From contig NZ_CP009920.1 of NCBI RefSeq assembly GCF_000832985.1, positions 3,404,501-3,468,500 of the forward strand: a DNA stretch of 64,000 nt, written 5' to 3'. Within the stretch, counting starts at the first letter, position 1, and each line of letters begins with the position of its first letter. This stretch comes from Priestia megaterium NBRC 15308 = ATCC 14581 (GTDB taxonomy: Bacteria; Bacillota; Bacilli; Bacillales; Bacillaceae_H). Both the position numbers and the translations under genes were made by a program. Under the pieces are notes generated by a model that was given only the letters and a program-made list of their open reading frames with translations, was not told the DNA's origin and ran no database searches. Shown one piece after another: positions 44,838 through 55,913 of the stretch.

Positions 44838-46031
44838 ATGTTTCATAAAGTAGAAGAAGCCATTGAAGAGTTAAAAAAGGGAAAAGTGGTTATTGTATGC
44901 GATGATGAAGATCGAGAAAACGAAGGAGATTTTATTGCATTAGCCGAAAAAACGACGCCTGAGGTTATTAACTTTATGGCTACTCATGGAAGAGGATTAA
45001 TTTGTACACCTGTTAATGAAGAAATTGCGCATAAATTGAATCTTCACCCGATGGTAGCGAACAATACGGATGCACATGGCACAGCATTTACAGTAAGTAT
45101 TGATCATATTTCAAGTACAACAGGTATCAGTGCATATGAACGCTCTGCTACCGTTATGGCTCTTGTAAATGAAGCGACGGTAGCAAGTGATTTTCAACGC
45201 CCAGGACATATTTTCCCATTGATTGCAAAAGACGGGGGCGTTCTGCAGCGTGCAGGTCATACAGAGGCTGCTGTTGATTTAGCAGTATTAGCAGGAGGAA
45301 AGCCTGCGGGTGTTATTTGTGAAATTATGAATGAAGATGGAACAATGGCACGTGTACCGGATTTAACAAAAATTGCAGAGCAATTTGATTTAAAAATGAT
45401 TACAATAAAAGATTTGATTGCCTACCGCCGCAAACATGATCAGCTTATTAGCCGTGAAGTAGAAGTGAGCTTACCTACGGCATTTGGTGAGTTTAAAGCT
45501 GTAGGATATACAAATAAACTTGATAATAAAGAACATGTGGCTCTTATCAAAGGTGATATTGATCATAATAGCCCCGTTCTCGTTCGCGTTCACTCTGAGT
45601 GTTTGACTGGAGATGTGTTTGGTTCTGAACGCTGCGACTGCGGTCCTCAGCTTCACGCAGCTCTTACGCAAATTGAAGAAGAAGGACGCGGCATTCTGTT
45701 GTATATGCGTCAAGAGGGCAGAGGTATTGGCTTACTAAATAAGCTAAGAGCATATAAGCTGCAGGAAGAAGGATACGATACCGTAGAAGCGAATGAAAAA
45801 CTCGGGTTTGCTGCAGATTTACGAGAGTATGGAATCGGTGCTCAAATCTTAAAAGACCTTGGAGTCAAACAAATGAAGCTTTTAACGAATAACCCTCGTA
45901 AAATTACTGGGCTAAAAGGCTACGACCTTGAAGTGATCGAGCGAGTGCCTCTTCAAATGCCGGCAGTGGATGCCAATAAAAAATACTTAGATACAAAAGC
46001 TAAAAAATTAGGTCATTTATTACATTTATAA
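44838..46031 (+). CDS. ribBA: RibBA, DHBP synthase / GTP cyclohydrolase II
   Basis: 397-residue bifunctional enzyme. Residues 1-200 are 3,4-dihydroxy-2-butanone-4-phosphate synthase ([11 protein letters not shown] near 25); residues 205-397 are GTP cyclohydrolase II with the zinc triad in [15 protein letters not shown] near 255. It makes both precursors of lumazine. Start at 44838 follows GAGGTGAAAG; the earlier frame start at 44805 lies inside ribE. Both domains appear complete. Confidence 0.96.
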   Translation: MFHKVEEAIEELKKGKVVIVCDDEDRENEGDFIALAEKTTPEVINFMATHGRGLICTPVNEEIAHKLNLHPMVANNTDAHGTAFTVSIDHISSTTGISAYERSATVMALVNEATVASDFQRPGHIFPLIAKDGGVLQRAGHTEAAVDLAVLAGGKPAGVICEIMNEDGTMARVPDLTKIAEQFDLKMITIKDLIAYRRKHDQLISREVEVSLPTAFGEFKAVGYTNKLDNKEHVALIKGDIDHNSPVLVRVHSECLTGDVFGSERCDCGPQLHAALTQIEEEGRGILLYMRQEGRGIGLLNKLRAYKLQEEGYDTVEANEKLGFAADLREYGIGAQILKDLGVKQMKLLTNNPRKITGLKGYDLEVIERVPLQMPAVDANKKYLDTKAKKLGHLLHL

Positions 46032-46122
46032 TTTTACACTTTTTTTCGTTATAACAAATGAAGCTAATTCATGAAAAGAAATGTAAATAACTATATATTA
46101 ATACTAGCAGGAGGAACAAAAG

Positions 46123-46593
46123 ATGAATCATTTATATGAAGGAAATTTAGTAGGCACAGGATTAAAAATCGGAATCGTGGTAGGGCGTTTTAATGAATTT
46201 ATTACAGGCCGTTTACTTAGTGGAGCAGAAGATGCACTCAAACGTCACGGCGTAGCTGATGAAGATGTAGACGTGGCTTGGGTGCCGGGCGCTTATGAAA
46301 TCCCATTAATCGCCAAAAAATTAGCTGAATCTAAAAAATATGATGCAGTGATCACGCTAGGAACCGTTATTCGAGGAGCTACTCCACACTTTGATTTTGT
46401 ATGTAATGAAGTAGCAAAAGGCGTTGCATCTCAAAGCTTACAAACAGGCGTGCCAATTATCTTTGGTGTATTAACAACTGAAACAATTGAGCAAGCAATT
46501 GAACGTGCAGGAACAAAAGCAGGAAATAAAGGATGGGAAGCTGCAGCATCAGCTATCGAAATGGCTAACCTTTCAAAAATGATTGAAGGATAA
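46123..46593 (+). CDS. ribH: RibH, 6,7-dimethyl-8-ribityllumazine synthase
   Basis: 156-residue lumazine synthase that condenses the RibBA product with the pyrimidine precursor. Motifs [10 protein letters not shown] near 22, the substrate-site VPGAYEIPL near 56, [12 protein letters not shown] near 81 and GVLTTET near 112 are typical. Start behind AGGAGG. Last gene of the operon. Repeat copy 4 follows and provides the nearest terminator. Confidence 0.97.
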   Translation: MNHLYEGNLVGTGLKIGIVVGRFNEFITGRLLSGAEDALKRHGVADEDVDVAWVPGAYEIPLIAKKLAESKKYDAVITLGTVIRGATPHFDFVCNEVAKGVASQSLQTGVPIIFGVLTTETIEQAIERAGTKAGNKGWEAAASAIEMANLSKMIEG

Positions 46594-46628
46594 TAGATAC
46601 CATTCCAGTTTTTATAAGCTGAAGAGTT

Positions 46629-46957
46629 AAAAGAGGCTGAAACAAAAGTATGTTAGTTGAAGGAAGATCCGAACGATGAATCGTTCGGATTTTTTTATTG
46701 GTAGGGTGAACGCAGGTTTCAGGTATGTAGTGGCTTCTACCTGTAGATTAAAAGGTCAGGCGAAGACTCCTGCGGGAAAAGCGGGAGAAGTGTGACCCCC
46801 CAGAAGCGTAAGCGACGAGGAGGCTCAGCGGCCGCCCGCGGAAAGCGAAGTCTTGCACGGAAATCAACTGCAGTGTAGAAAGCGATCTATACTGTCTCAT
46901 GTATCCCGTTTGTTCGCCTTTAGATTGGATTGATGTAGTTATATCTCAAGCTTTTTT
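46629..46957 (+). repeat. Dispersed intergenic repeat copy 4 (full length)
   Basis: Starts AAAAGAGGCTGAAACAAAAG, carries a clean terminator (ATCCGAACGA/TCGTTCGGAT with a TGAA loop, 46667-46690, then Ts), then GGGTGAACGCAGGTTTC, CTCCTGCGGGAAAAGCGG and the GC-rich CCGCCCGCGGAAAGCGAAG, and ends at ATATCTCAAGCTTTTTT. Same orientation as copy 1, opposite to copies 2, 3, 5 and 6. Confidence 0.88.
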
Positions 46958-47035
46958 GAATAGAAGCTAGCTATGTATAATTTAGCTAAAACGTCTTACT
47001 CTAAGTAATAATTAGGTCGTAAAAGGGAGACGTCT

Positions 47036-47908
47036 ATGCCTCATTATACTGCTTTTTTTGCATTGATTATTATCAGCACAGCCGTTTTGCTTACAGTATT
47101 CATACGTAAAAAAGATAAAAAGCTAGTCGTTTTGCTCTTTTTTATCATTGGAATGGCTTATGTACTAGAGTATGTTGTATTTGTGGTGTTTGAAAGTTAC
47201 GATTACGATCCTGATTTTATGACCCATGAATATTTTGATAATTTGTTCGGATCCTTAACTTCTCAAGCGTTTGCTTTTCCAATCATGGCTATGGTGGTAG
47301 CTGCTTATCAATTGAAATTTCGCTATATTTTAATCATTTCAGCTATGTTTATGGGGATTGAAGAATTATTTTTACACTGGGATATTTATACACATCACTG
47401 GTGGAAAACAGTTTATACAGGCGCTTTAATGACTATAGGCTTTAGTATTTCAAAGATTTGGTATGTATGGCTAACAGAACGGTATATGACATTTGTGCAT
47501 TACGCTACATTTTTTCTCGGAATGCTCGCCATTACTTCTACTATTATGTTTATGCTGTTAGCATATTTTCATAATAATTGGTTTTATACGGGATGGTTTG
47601 CGTCGGCTACTCATGATTCCGTAAATGCCACGATGATTTACGTTTGTATTGTTACGATTCTCCTCGTTTGGAGTGTAGCCAAAGAATTTTTTATTGGGGC
47701 TGGGATGATTATAGCGGGGCTGCGTATAGTAGATATTTTGCTGATTCACTATGGGGTGTTGCTGGTATCTGTTACCACTTCACTTGTTCTTTTTACGCTT
47801 TTACAAGCGGGTGTATTCATTCTGAGCGTTATGCTTCAAAACTTTATTATGAAAAATTGTTATGGGACGAGCAAAAAAGACGTTGCGTTTCCAGCGAAGA
47901 ACTACTAA
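47036..47908 (+). CDS. Hypothetical multi-pass membrane protein (290 aa)
   Basis: 290 residues with about eight hydrophobic helices. There is an aromatic- and histidine-rich loop (EELFLHWDIYTHHWWK) near residue 115-130 and an acidic loop (ESYDYDPDFMTHEYFD) near 57. Start ATG follows AAAAGGGAGACG. I do not recognise the family. The clustered histidines could bind metal or heme, but that is only a suggestion. It stands alone between repeat copy 4 and glcT. Confidence 0.65.
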   Translation: MPHYTAFFALIIISTAVLLTVFIRKKDKKLVVLLFFIIGMAYVLEYVVFVVFESYDYDPDFMTHEYFDNLFGSLTSQAFAFPIMAMVVAAYQLKFRYILIISAMFMGIEELFLHWDIYTHHWWKTVYTGALMTIGFSISKIWYVWLTERYMTFVHYATFFLGMLAITSTIMFMLLAYFHNNWFYTGWFASATHDSVNATMIYVCIVTILLVWSVAKEFFIGAGMIIAGLRIVDILLIHYGVLLVSVTTSLVLFTLLQAGVFILSVMLQNFIMKNCYGTSKKDVAFPAKNY

Positions 47909-48039
47909 GATAATACGTAACTCAAATAGTTTAGTTCAATAATATTTGAAACAAAGAAAAATGAATTGACGGTTATGCGTATTATTTGTAAGATAGGAAA
48001 GCAAATAATAGAAAGCCGAAACAGGGGAGTGAAGGATTC

Positions 48040-48888
48040 GTGAAAGAGTCCTTTTTTGTAGAAAAGGTACTTAATAATAATGTATTAATTGCTAAACACC
48101 TTACCTATGATGAAGTTGTGCTAATTGGGAAAGGAATAGGGTTCAATAAGAAAAAAGGCGATGAAATCGATGCAAAAGCCGTGGAGAAAATGTTTTTGTT
48201 AAAGAGTGAAGAAGAGCAAGAACAGTACAAGCAGCTTTTAGCGCAAGTGGATGAAGACGTGATTGAAATGATGAATGATATTGTAATGCACATTCAAAAG
48301 CGTGTTAACATTCCTTTGAATGAGCATATACACATTTCATTGACGGACCATATCGCGTTTGCGATAAAACGTTTTCAGCAGGGAATGGGGCTTAAAAATC
48401 CATTTTTACTTGAAACCAAAGCTTTATATCCAGAGGAATATACGATCGCATCTGAAGTGGTAGAAATTATTAGTCGCAAAATAGGCGTGCAGCTTCCAGT
48501 AGGAGAGATTGGTTTTATTGCGCTTCATATCCACAGTGCGCTGACTGAAAAAAACCTGCTGGAAGTGAATCAAGACTCGCAGCTTATTCAAACGATTATT
48601 AATGTGATTGAAGAATCGCTTCATCTGCAGGTAGACAAAGAATCTGTGCACTATATGAGATTGATTCGTCATTTGCATTTTGCGATTGATCGAGTAAAAA
48701 CAGGAGAAAAAATAGAAGAGCCAAAAAAAATTGCTTTGCTATTGAAAGAAGAATATCCCCTGTGTTACAATGTGTCTTGGAAAGTGATAAAAGTAATGCA
48801 GCAAGCGTTACATTTACCTGTGTATGAAGCAGAAGCAGTTTACTTAACGATGCATCTGCAGCGACTTATAACAAAAACGGATTTATAA
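48040..48888 (+). CDS. glcT: GlcT, PTS-glucose antiterminator
   Basis: 282-residue BglG-family antiterminator. An RNA-binding CAT domain occupies 1-60, PRD1 about 70-170 with histidines in NEHIHISLTDH, and PRD2 about 180-280. It binds the RAT element before ptsG and prevents termination when glucose is present, and is inactivated by PtsG phosphorylation in the known B. subtilis system. Start is GTG behind GGGGAG. Placed just upstream of its target. Confidence 0.95.
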   Translation: MKESFFVEKVLNNNVLIAKHLTYDEVVLIGKGIGFNKKKGDEIDAKAVEKMFLLKSEEEQEQYKQLLAQVDEDVIEMMNDIVMHIQKRVNIPLNEHIHISLTDHIAFAIKRFQQGMGLKNPFLLETKALYPEEYTIASEVVEIISRKIGVQLPVGEIGFIALHIHSALTEKNLLEVNQDSQLIQTIINVIEESLHLQVDKESVHYMRLIRHLHFAIDRVKTGEKIEEPKKIALLLKEEYPLCYNVSWKVIKVMQQALHLPVYEAEAVYLTMHLQRLITKTDL

Positions 48889-48896
48889 AATCATTT

Positions 48897-48999
48897 CAAT
48901 ACGTGTTACTGATACGATCAGGCATGAGTGAGAAATGAAGCGATGTGTAATTGGATGAGTGTATCCATTTATCGTTTCTTTTTCCTCATGCCTTTTTTT
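48897..48999 (+). promoter_or_regulatory. RAT antiterminator site and terminator before ptsG
   Basis: ACGTGTTACTGATACGATCAGGCATGAGTG (in two parts around 48901 and 48921) resembles the B. subtilis ptsG RAT. GGCATGAG (48921-48928) pairs with CTCATGCC (48985-48992), followed by seven Ts. RAT and terminator overlap and exclude each other, as the GlcT mechanism requires. Confidence 0.88.
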
Positions 49000-49159
49000 G
49001 TTATAAGAAAGCGCAATCATTTAAAGCTTAGGCTTCAGGACACTAGGAGATGTAAGGAGTTTTCCAGTTAAAGAAAGCGTTTTATGAAAGCGCGTTAATG
49101 ATTCACGTATCAAATAAATAGCTTGTTGCACACTAAATATATAAAAGGAGGTAAGCGCC

Positions 49160-51214
49160 ATGTTTAAAAAACTTTTTGGAGTATTACAAAAAGTCGGAAA
49201 AGCGCTTATGTTACCGGTTGCGATTTTACCGGCAGCAGGGATTTTACTTGGAGTAGGGACAGCGCTTCAAAACCCTACATTGTTGGATGCAGTACCGGCA
49301 CTTGGTGCAGACTGGGTTCAATTGGTTTCAAATGTTTTGTCACAAGCGGGTCAAATTGTATTTGACAACTTGTCGCTATTGTTTGCCGTTGGTGTTGCCG
49401 TTGGTTTAGCTGGTGGTGACGGTGTAGCAGGTATTGCTGCAATCGTAGGCTACTTAATTATGAACAAAACGATGAGCACAATCTTAGTTGCTACAGGACA
49501 ACTAGATCCTGACAAAATGGGTGCCAATCCAGCTTACACTAGCATCTTAGGAATTCCTACGTTAGCTACAGGTGTATTCGGGGGTATCATAGTAGGTATT
49601 TTAGCTTCATCCATGTATAATCGTTATTTCAATATTGAATTACCATCTTATTTAGGGTTCTTTGCGGGAAAACGATTTGTACCAATCATTACTGGGGTAT
49701 TTTCAATTGTTTTAGGTGTTATTATGATTTTCATTTGGCCGCCAATTCAAAGCGGATTAAATGCTTTCTCTACTAACATGATTGATGCAAACCCAACCTT
49801 ATCAGCTTTTGTATTTGGATTGATTGAACGTTCATTAATTCCATTTGGACTTCATCACATATTCTACTCTCCGTTCTGGTTTGAATTTGGTGATTACGTT
49901 AATAAAGCAGGTCAACATATTCACGGTGACCAAAAGATTTTCTTTGCTCAATTAGCAGATGGCGTGCCTTTAACAGCAGGAACATTCCAAGTTGGTAAAT
50001 TCCCGTTCATGATGTTCGGATTACCAGCAGCAGCTCTTGCAATTTATCACGAAGCTCGTCCTGAAAACAAAAAATATGTAGCTGGTATCATGGGTTCAGC
50101 TGCTTTAACATCTTTCTTAACGGGTATTACAGAGCCGCTTGAGTTCTCATTCTTATTCGTAGCACCAGTACTATTTGCAATTCACGCAGTATTTGCTGGT
50201 TTATCATTTATGGTTATGCAATTATTAAATGTTAAAATCGGTATGACATTCTCAGGTGGGGTTATCGATTACGTTCTATTTGGAGTTATGCAAAACCGTA
50301 CAGCATGGTGGCTAGTTATTCCAGTAGGCTTAGTTCTAGCAGTTATTTACTACTTCGGTTTCCGCTTTGCAATCCGTAAATTTAACTTGAAAACACCGGG
50401 TCGTGAAGATAAAGAAGAAGGAGAAGAAGATGTAAAAGTAGAAGCAGCAGAGCTTCCAACAAATGTTTTAGCTGCACTTGGCGGTAAAGAAAACATTACA
50501 CATTTAGATGCTTGTATTACGCGTTTGCGTGTATCAGTAGATGACGTAGGTAATGTTGATAAAAACCGCTTGAAAAAACTTGGAGCAGCTGGTGTTCTTG
50601 AAGTTGGTAACAATATTCAAGCTATTTTCGGTCCGAAATCTGACACGTTAAAAGGTCAAATTCAAGACATTATGAATGGCAAAACACCGGTTGTCACAAA
50701 AGAAGAGACAAAAACAATTGAAAAACCTGTTGCAACATCTGAAGTAGGAAGCGATAATGGTAATGATATTGTTTCACCGATTGAGGGAGAATTGGTACCT
50801 TTATCGGAAGTACCAGATCAGGTATTTTCACAAAAATTAATGGGTGACGGTTTTGCGATTATTCCGAAAACAGGCACAGTAGTTGCACCAGTGGACGGAA
50901 AAATAGTAAACTTATTCCCGACGAAACATGCTTTAGGTATTGAATCAACGACTGGACGTGAAATTTTAATTCACGTTGGTATTGATACAGTTAATTTAAA
51001 AGGCGAAGGTTTTGAAGCTTTAGTTGCCCAAGGCGATGAAGTGAAAAAAGGACAGCCTCTATTGAAAATTGATTTAGACTTTGTAAAAGAAAATGCGCCA
51101 TCGACGATTACGCCGATCATTTTCACGAATTTACAAGCTGATGAAAAAATTGATATCTTAAAGCAGGGCCAAGTTTCTCAACAAGAAGCAAATATTATTA
51201 ACATTTCAAAGTAA
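49160..51214 (+). CDS. ptsG: PtsG, glucose PTS EIICBA
   Basis: 684-residue glucose permease. The IIC membrane domain spans about 1-400, the IIB domain has its phospho-cysteine in [14 protein letters not shown] near 450, and IIA occupies about 520-684 with the phospho-histidine in [17 protein letters not shown] near 605. All three domains are fused in the order CBA, as in B. subtilis. Start follows AAAAGGAGGTAAGC. It takes up and phosphorylates glucose and controls GlcT. Confidence 0.97.
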   Translation: MFKKLFGVLQKVGKALMLPVAILPAAGILLGVGTALQNPTLLDAVPALGADWVQLVSNVLSQAGQIVFDNLSLLFAVGVAVGLAGGDGVAGIAAIVGYLIMNKTMSTILVATGQLDPDKMGANPAYTSILGIPTLATGVFGGIIVGILASSMYNRYFNIELPSYLGFFAGKRFVPIITGVFSIVLGVIMIFIWPPIQSGLNAFSTNMIDANPTLSAFVFGLIERSLIPFGLHHIFYSPFWFEFGDYVNKAGQHIHGDQKIFFAQLADGVPLTAGTFQVGKFPFMMFGLPAAALAIYHEARPENKKYVAGIMGSAALTSFLTGITEPLEFSFLFVAPVLFAIHAVFAGLSFMVMQLLNVKIGMTFSGGVIDYVLFGVMQNRTAWWLVIPVGLVLAVIYYFGFRFAIRKFNLKTPGREDKEEGEEDVKVEAAELPTNVLAALGGKENITHLDACITRLRVSVDDVGNVDKNRLKKLGAAGVLEVGNNIQAIFGPKSDTLKGQIQDIMNGKTPVVTKEETKTIEKPVATSEVGSDNGNDIVSPIEGELVPLSEVPDQVFSQKLMGDGFAIIPKTGTVVAPVDGKIVNLFPTKHALGIESTTGREILIHVGIDTVNLKGEGFEALVAQGDEVKKGQPLLKIDLDFVKENAPSTITPIIFTNLQADEKIDILKQGQVSQQEANIINISK

Positions 51215-51232
51215 AAAGGAGATTGATTTAAC

Positions 51233-51499
51233 ATGGCACAAAAAACATTTACAGTAACAGCAGACTCAGGAATTCATGCACGTCCAGCAACAACTTTAGT
51301 ACAAGCAGCAAGCAAATTTGATTCTGATATCAACTTAGAATTCAACGGTAAAACTGTAAACTTAAAATCAATCATGGGCGTTATGTCTTTAGGTATTCAA
51401 AAAGGCGCTACAATCACTATCTCTGCAGAAGGTTCTGACGAAGCAGATGCACTTGCTGCTCTTGAAGATACAATGAGCAAAGAAGGATTAGGCGAATAA
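51233..51499 (+). CDS. ptsH: PtsH, HPr phosphocarrier
   Basis: 88-residue HPr. The phospho-acceptor His15 is in [12 protein letters not shown] and Ser46, target of HPr kinase, in [12 protein letters not shown], so both PTS transfer and CcpA co-repression are possible. Start follows AAAAAGGAGATTG, 19 bases after ptsG. The stop shares a base with ptsI (TAATG). Confidence 0.98.
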
Positions 51500-53220
51500 T
51501 GACAAAGGAAATTCAAGGCATTGCCGCTTCTAGCGGCATTGCTATTGCTAAAGCATTTCGTCTAGAAAATCCAGAATTAACCGTTGAAAAAAAATCAGTA
51601 ACTGAAGTTGAAGCAGAAGTAGCACGTCTAGAAGCTGCGCTAGAAAAGTCAAAATCAGAACTTGAAATTATTAGAGAGCACGCTCGTAAAGAACTTGGAG
51701 ATGACAAAGCAGAAATCTTTGAAGCTCACTTATTAGTTCTAAGCGATCCTGAACTTATTAATCCAATTAAAGATAAAATTACAAATGAAAATGTAAACGC
51801 TGAACATGCACTTGATGAAGTAGCGGCAATGTTCATTAATATGTTTGAGTCAATGGACAACGAATATATGAAAGAACGTGCTGCTGATATCCGTGATGTA
51901 ACAAAACGTGTATTAGCTCATCTTTTAGGTGTAAACGTTTCAAATCCAAGCTTAATCTCAGAAGAAGTTGTTATTATCGCAGAAGATTTAACGCCGTCTG
52001 ATACAGCACAGTTAAATCGTAAGTTCGTAAAAGGATTTACAACAGATATTGGCGGACGTACTTCTCACTCAGCAATTATGGCGCGTTCCATGGAGATCCC
52101 AGCTGTTGTAGGTACAAAAACAGTTATGGAAGACATTCAAAACGGCGTATTAGTAATTGTCGATGGTTTAGATGGCGAAGTTATCGTTGATCCAAGCGAA
52201 GAAACAGTAAAAGCTTACGAGAAAAAAGCCGCTGAGTATGCAGAACAAAAAGCTGAGTGGGCTAAGCTTGTAAATGAAAAAACGGTTTCAGCTGATGATC
52301 ATCACGTTGAACTTGCAGCTAACATTGGTACACCAGAAGATGTAAAAGGCGTATTAGAAAACGGCGGCGAAGGCGTTGGCCTTTATCGTACAGAATTCTT
52401 ATATATGGGCCGCGAAGATCTTCCGACGGAAGAAGAGCAGTTTACTTCTTATAAAACAGTTCTTGAACGTATGGAAGGTAAACCAGTGGTTGTTCGTACT
52501 CTTGATATTGGTGGAGACAAAGAGCTTCCTTATTTAAATTTACCAAAAGAAATGAACCCATTCTTAGGATTCCGTGCCATTCGCTTATGTCTAGAGATGC
52601 AAGACATGTTCCGTACACAGCTTCGTGCGCTTCTACGTGCAAGCGTATACGGTAATCTGAAAATTATGTTTCCTATGATTGCTACTGTTGATGAGTTCCG
52701 TCAAGCAAAAGCTATTCTTTTAGAAGAAAAAGCTAAACTTCAACAAGAAGGCGTACAAGTTTCGGAAGACATCGAAGTAGGGATGATGGTAGAGATTCCT
52801 TCCTCAGCGGTAATCGCAGATTTATTTGCTAAAGAAGTAGATTTCTTCTCTATCGGAACAAATGATTTAATTCAATACACGCTTGCTGCTGACCGCATGA
52901 ATGAGCGCGTGTCTTATTTATATCAACCGTATAACCCAGCGATTCTTCGCTTGGTGAATATGGTAATCAAAGCGGCTCACAAAGAAGGTAAGTGGGTAGG
53001 CATGTGTGGAGAGATGGCAGGAGATGAGATTGCAATTCCAATTCTTTTAGGTTTAGGCTTAGATGAATTCTCAATGAGTGCAACATCTATTCTGAAAGCT
53101 CGTTCTCAAATCCGTCAATTATCAAAAGCTGATATCGAACCTCATTTAGATACAATTCTATCAATGTCTTCTACGGAAGAAGTTATTGAGTTTGTAAAAT
53201 CAACTTTTCATATTGGATAA
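51499..53220 (+). CDS. ptsI: PtsI, PTS enzyme I
   Basis: 573-residue enzyme I that passes phosphate from PEP to HPr. The phospho-histidine is in [13 protein letters not shown] near residue 188, the PEP-binding barrel holds [16 protein letters not shown] near 455 and the catalytic cysteine in GMCGEMAGD near 500. Normal length. Translationally coupled to ptsH by a one-base overlap. Confidence 0.98.
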   Translation: MTKEIQGIAASSGIAIAKAFRLENPELTVEKKSVTEVEAEVARLEAALEKSKSELEIIREHARKELGDDKAEIFEAHLLVLSDPELINPIKDKITNENVNAEHALDEVAAMFINMFESMDNEYMKERAADIRDVTKRVLAHLLGVNVSNPSLISEEVVIIAEDLTPSDTAQLNRKFVKGFTTDIGGRTSHSAIMARSMEIPAVVGTKTVMEDIQNGVLVIVDGLDGEVIVDPSEETVKAYEKKAAEYAEQKAEWAKLVNEKTVSADDHHVELAANIGTPEDVKGVLENGGEGVGLYRTEFLYMGREDLPTEEEQFTSYKTVLERMEGKPVVVRTLDIGGDKELPYLNLPKEMNPFLGFRAIRLCLEMQDMFRTQLRALLRASVYGNLKIMFPMIATVDEFRQAKAILLEEKAKLQQEGVQVSEDIEVGMMVEIPSSAVIADLFAKEVDFFSIGTNDLIQYTLAADRMNERVSYLYQPYNPAILRLVNMVIKAAHKEGKWVGMCGEMAGDEIAIPILLGLGLDEFSMSATSILKARSQIRQLSKADIEPHLDTILSMSSTEEVIEFVKSTFHIG

Positions 53221-53222
53221 TA

Positions 53223-53256
53223 AAAAGGTGTGATCATATATGATCACACCTTTTTT
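53223..53256. terminator. Bidirectional terminator, ptsI/cidB
   Basis: AAAAAGGTGTGATCA and TGATCACACCTTTTT form a near-perfect palindrome around TATA, fit for both strands. Confidence 0.92.
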
Positions 53257-53261
53257 ATCTT

Positions 53262-53948
53262 TTAAGCGAAAATAGTAGGCAGAAGCATATTCGCAAACAG
53301 CATTGTAAGAAGTGCTGCTACGATCATGCCAAGGCTAGAAAAAGTACCTTCAATTTTTCCAAATTCAAAAGCTCTTGCTGTACCTGTCCCATGAGAAGCT
53401 ACTCCTAAAAGAAGACCTCTTGCTAGAGAAGAGTGCAGTGCGAGGAGCTTAATCAGTTTTGGAGCGACCATACATCCTACTACACCGGTTATAATCACAA
53501 ACATAATGGTAATATTCGGATCTCCTCCTAGCGTCTGAGATACATTAACAGCAATAGGAATCGTAACCGATCTTGGAATCAAGCTATGAACCAGCGTTGA
53601 TTGTAAATGAAACACTAATGCTAACAGCATGGAAGATATCATGGCAGCAAACGTGCCAAGCCCTACGCTTAAGCTGATTTCAACACGGTGTTTTTTGAGC
53701 AAATCAAAATACTTAAACATAGGAACAGCAAAAGCAACGGTTGCTGGTCCAAGCATAAAGCTAATAGCACTGGCACCTTGCTTATAATGATCATAAGAGC
53801 CATTCGTCACTAATAAGATGCCAATTAAAAGAATGGGGGCTAGTAAAATAGGGGAAACTAGCATAGACTTATATTTTTTATAGAGCACTTTTGTACCGAC
53901 ATAAACGAGCAGTGTAAGCGGAAGAGCAATCCATGTGAGTAATGTCAT
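53262..53948 (-). CDS. cidB: CidB/LrgB-family membrane protein
   Basis: 228-residue protein with about seven hydrophobic helices, of the LrgB family. Typical elements are ATVAFAVPMFKYFDLLKKH near 70 and VASHGTGTARAFEFG near 182-196. With CidA it is linked to murein hydrolase control, cell death or small-acid (pyruvate/acetate) transport in related systems. Start overlaps the cidA stop (ATGA). In B. subtilis this layout corresponds to ywbG. Confidence 0.85.
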   Translation of the reverse strand: MTLLTWIALPLTLLVYVGTKVLYKKYKSMLVSPILLAPILLIGILLVTNGSYDHYKQGASAISFMLGPATVAFAVPMFKYFDLLKKHRVEISLSVGLGTFAAMISSMLLALVFHLQSTLVHSLIPRSVTIPIAVNVSQTLGGDPNITIMFVIITGVVGCMVAPKLIKLLALHSSLARGLLLGVASHGTGTARAFEFGKIEGTFSSLGMIVAALLTMLFANMLLPTIFA

Positions 53949-54313
53949 TTTAGCGAACCTTCCTTTCTTCTTGAAATATGTTCTGCAATGATTCCCGTTA
54001 CAGACATCACAATAATCGTACTGATTGTGATAATAATCACAATCTGGATTCCGAAATGCATCAATACATCTCCATAATTGATGAGTCCAACGACGGCTGG
54101 TATGAAAAATAGTAATAGTTCTCCCACTAACAGTGTTCCACCTTGTTCAACCCAGCTTAATTTAATTACTTTAAAGTACAGTAAGAAAAACAGTAAGAAA
54201 AATCCGATGATACTACCTGGCACTGGGAGGTCAAACCATTGTGAAATACTTTCTCCTATTAAAAACAGAGCCGTTAGTAATAAAATCTGTAAAATCACCA
54301 TAATCAGTTTCAT
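53945..54313 (-). CDS. cidA: CidA/LrgA-family holin-like protein
   Basis: 122-residue protein with four hydrophobic helices, of the LrgA/CidA holin-like family, containing LPVPGSIIGFFLLF near 28-42 and LLFFIPAVVGLINY near 68. Proposed to form membrane pores with CidB. Start follows AAAGGAGG. Order LysR-cidA-cidB agrees with the B. subtilis ywbI-ywbH-ywbG set. Confidence 0.86.
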   Translation of the reverse strand: MKLIMVILQILLLTALFLIGESISQWFDLPVPGSIIGFFLLFFLLYFKVIKLSWVEQGGTLLVGELLLFFIPAVVGLINYGDVLMHFGIQIVIIITISTIIVMSVTGIIAEHISRRKEGSLK

Positions 54314-54621
54314 GATTAGCCTCCTTTATTTATGTTTTTATTCATTCATTTCTAGTTTGTTGAGACAATAATGGAGTCGTCTATGCTGAAAAGACGACTC
54401 CATCATGGGAAAAGAGAAACTATTTGGATTTTGCAAATGGGGATACAACTTCAGTAAATGAATGCTACACACTTATCTTACAAAAAATCGACTATAATAT
54501 GAAATATATAATAACTATGATAACTATTCTTTTTAGTTATAGTTGAAAGAAATCTCTTTACAAATGCGTTGGTAACCTTTTCAAAAAAGAATTTGTGAAA
54601 TATAAGGTCTAATTATTTAAT
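54314..54621 (-). other. 308-bp cidA upstream region with two dyads
   Basis: ATGGAGTCGTC (54371-54381) and GACGACTCCAT (54393-54403) form an 11-base stem in the leader. Further upstream, ATAACTA (54520-54526) and TAGTTAT (54534-54540) form a 21-base dyad that extends imperfectly to 54513-54544 and suits a LysR-type operator. No gene seen. Confidence 0.55.
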
Positions 54622-54797
54622 AAAAGAGATGGAGACATGCCTAAATCAATTCAATTTAAAGACGAACCAATGGGATAAATGATTTAGTATGAATGACTTA
54701 TTACACCGCCATGAAAAAAATCCGAACGAGTTGGATTTTCTATCAAGAATCAAACTCGTTCGGATTTTTAATTAAACTACTTTTGTCTCAGCTTTGT
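54622..54797. repeat. Dispersed intergenic repeat copy 5 (short form)
   Basis: Left end AAAAGAGATGGAGACATG, the GACGAACCAATGGGATAAA block, then directly the stem ATCCGAACGAG with CTCGTTCGGAT and Ts (about 54718-54768), and right end TTTTGTCTCAGCTTTG. The whole GC-rich core is absent. The right end touches the stop of the LysR gene. Confidence 0.85.
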
Positions 54798-55672
54798 TAA
54801 ACTGTACTTTTAATATAATCAATAAAAGCCTGTGTAGCGTAAGAGATATAGCGATCTTTTTTTACGATTAAAGCAATTTCCCACGGAATAGCATTCTCGA
54901 GATTAATTACTTTCACATGCTCCAAATCAAGCTTTTCACATAATGAATAAGGGAAAAGAGCAATGCCGAGATTAGCAGCTACCAGCTCTCCAATGAAGTC
55001 CCACTGAGAGCTTTTAAAAGCAATATTAGGTGTAAAACCATTTTTTAAACATTCGTTATAGACCATTTCATGCATGGTGAAGTCTTCATGAAAGGAAATA
55101 AGCGTTTCGTCTTTTAACTCTTTTAATGAAATCGTAGAATGCTGAGCCAACGGATGAGATTTATGAACAACAAGCTGCAGTGTTTCTCGGGCTAAAGGAG
55201 TCGTAAAAAACATGTTTTCATCAACTGGAAGTAAAACTACGCCCACATCCACTTCTCCTTGTTCCACAAATTTTTGCATTTTTTTAGCGCCATATTCCAC
55301 TAATTGAATATGAATCTCAGGGTATTGCTCTCGAAATGCTTTAATAATAGTAGGAAAAAACAATGTACCAATAATAGGGGGAATGCCTATTTTGATGGTT
55401 CCTCTTTTTAAATGCATTAAATCATAGAGGGAATCCGATAAATCTCGGAGAGAAGATAAAATGCTTTCTGCTTGCTCGTACACAATTATTCCTGCATCGG
55501 TAAGCTGAACTTGTTTGCCAGCGCGATCAAACAAAGGTGTGCCGAGCTCTTCTTCTAATGATTTAACCATTTTACTGAGAGAAGGTTGCGAAATATGCAG
55601 CGCTTCAGAAGCTCTTGTGAAATTTTTATGTTTAGCCACTTCTGTTAAGTAATGCAAATGGCGAACATCCAT
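54797..55672 (-). CDS. cidR: LysR-family regulator (CidR/YwbI-like)
   Basis: 291-residue LysR-type regulator. The helix-turn-helix is at about 18-40 (NFTRASEALHISQPSLSKMVKSLE) and the ligand-binding domain from 90 to the end. Start at 55672 lies behind ACGGAGGTA; the ATG seven codons earlier would put that site inside the gene. Same strand and order as cidAB, so it is the likely activator of cidAB, with a candidate dyad before cidA. In related systems the ligand is acetate or pyruvate. Confidence 0.84.
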   Translation of the reverse strand: MDVRHLHYLTEVAKHKNFTRASEALHISQPSLSKMVKSLEEELGTPLFDRAGKQVQLTDAGIIVYEQAESILSSLRDLSDSLYDLMHLKRGTIKIGIPPIIGTLFFPTIIKAFREQYPEIHIQLVEYGAKKMQKFVEQGEVDVGVVLLPVDENMFFTTPLARETLQLVVHKSHPLAQHSTISLKELKDETLISFHEDFTMHEMVYNECLKNGFTPNIAFKSSQWDFIGELVAANLGIALFPYSLCEKLDLEHVKVINLENAIPWEIALIVKKDRYISYATQAFIDYIKSTV

Positions 55673-55913
55673 TTTGTATACCTCCGTGTTCATACATGCT
55701 AATTAATAAGATACACACATTCTACCACATTCACAATCAGCTCTATACCTTTCTTTCCTATCAAATAAAATGATCAGTAGAAGAGGCAGTGAATACAAAA
55801 GAAATTGCCAACAATATATATTTACACATTGTTTATTTTAGAAGTATAATATATAAATCAGTAGAACGGTTACATATCGATCACAGAATCAATCAATAAG
55901 GTGGTTAGAACGG

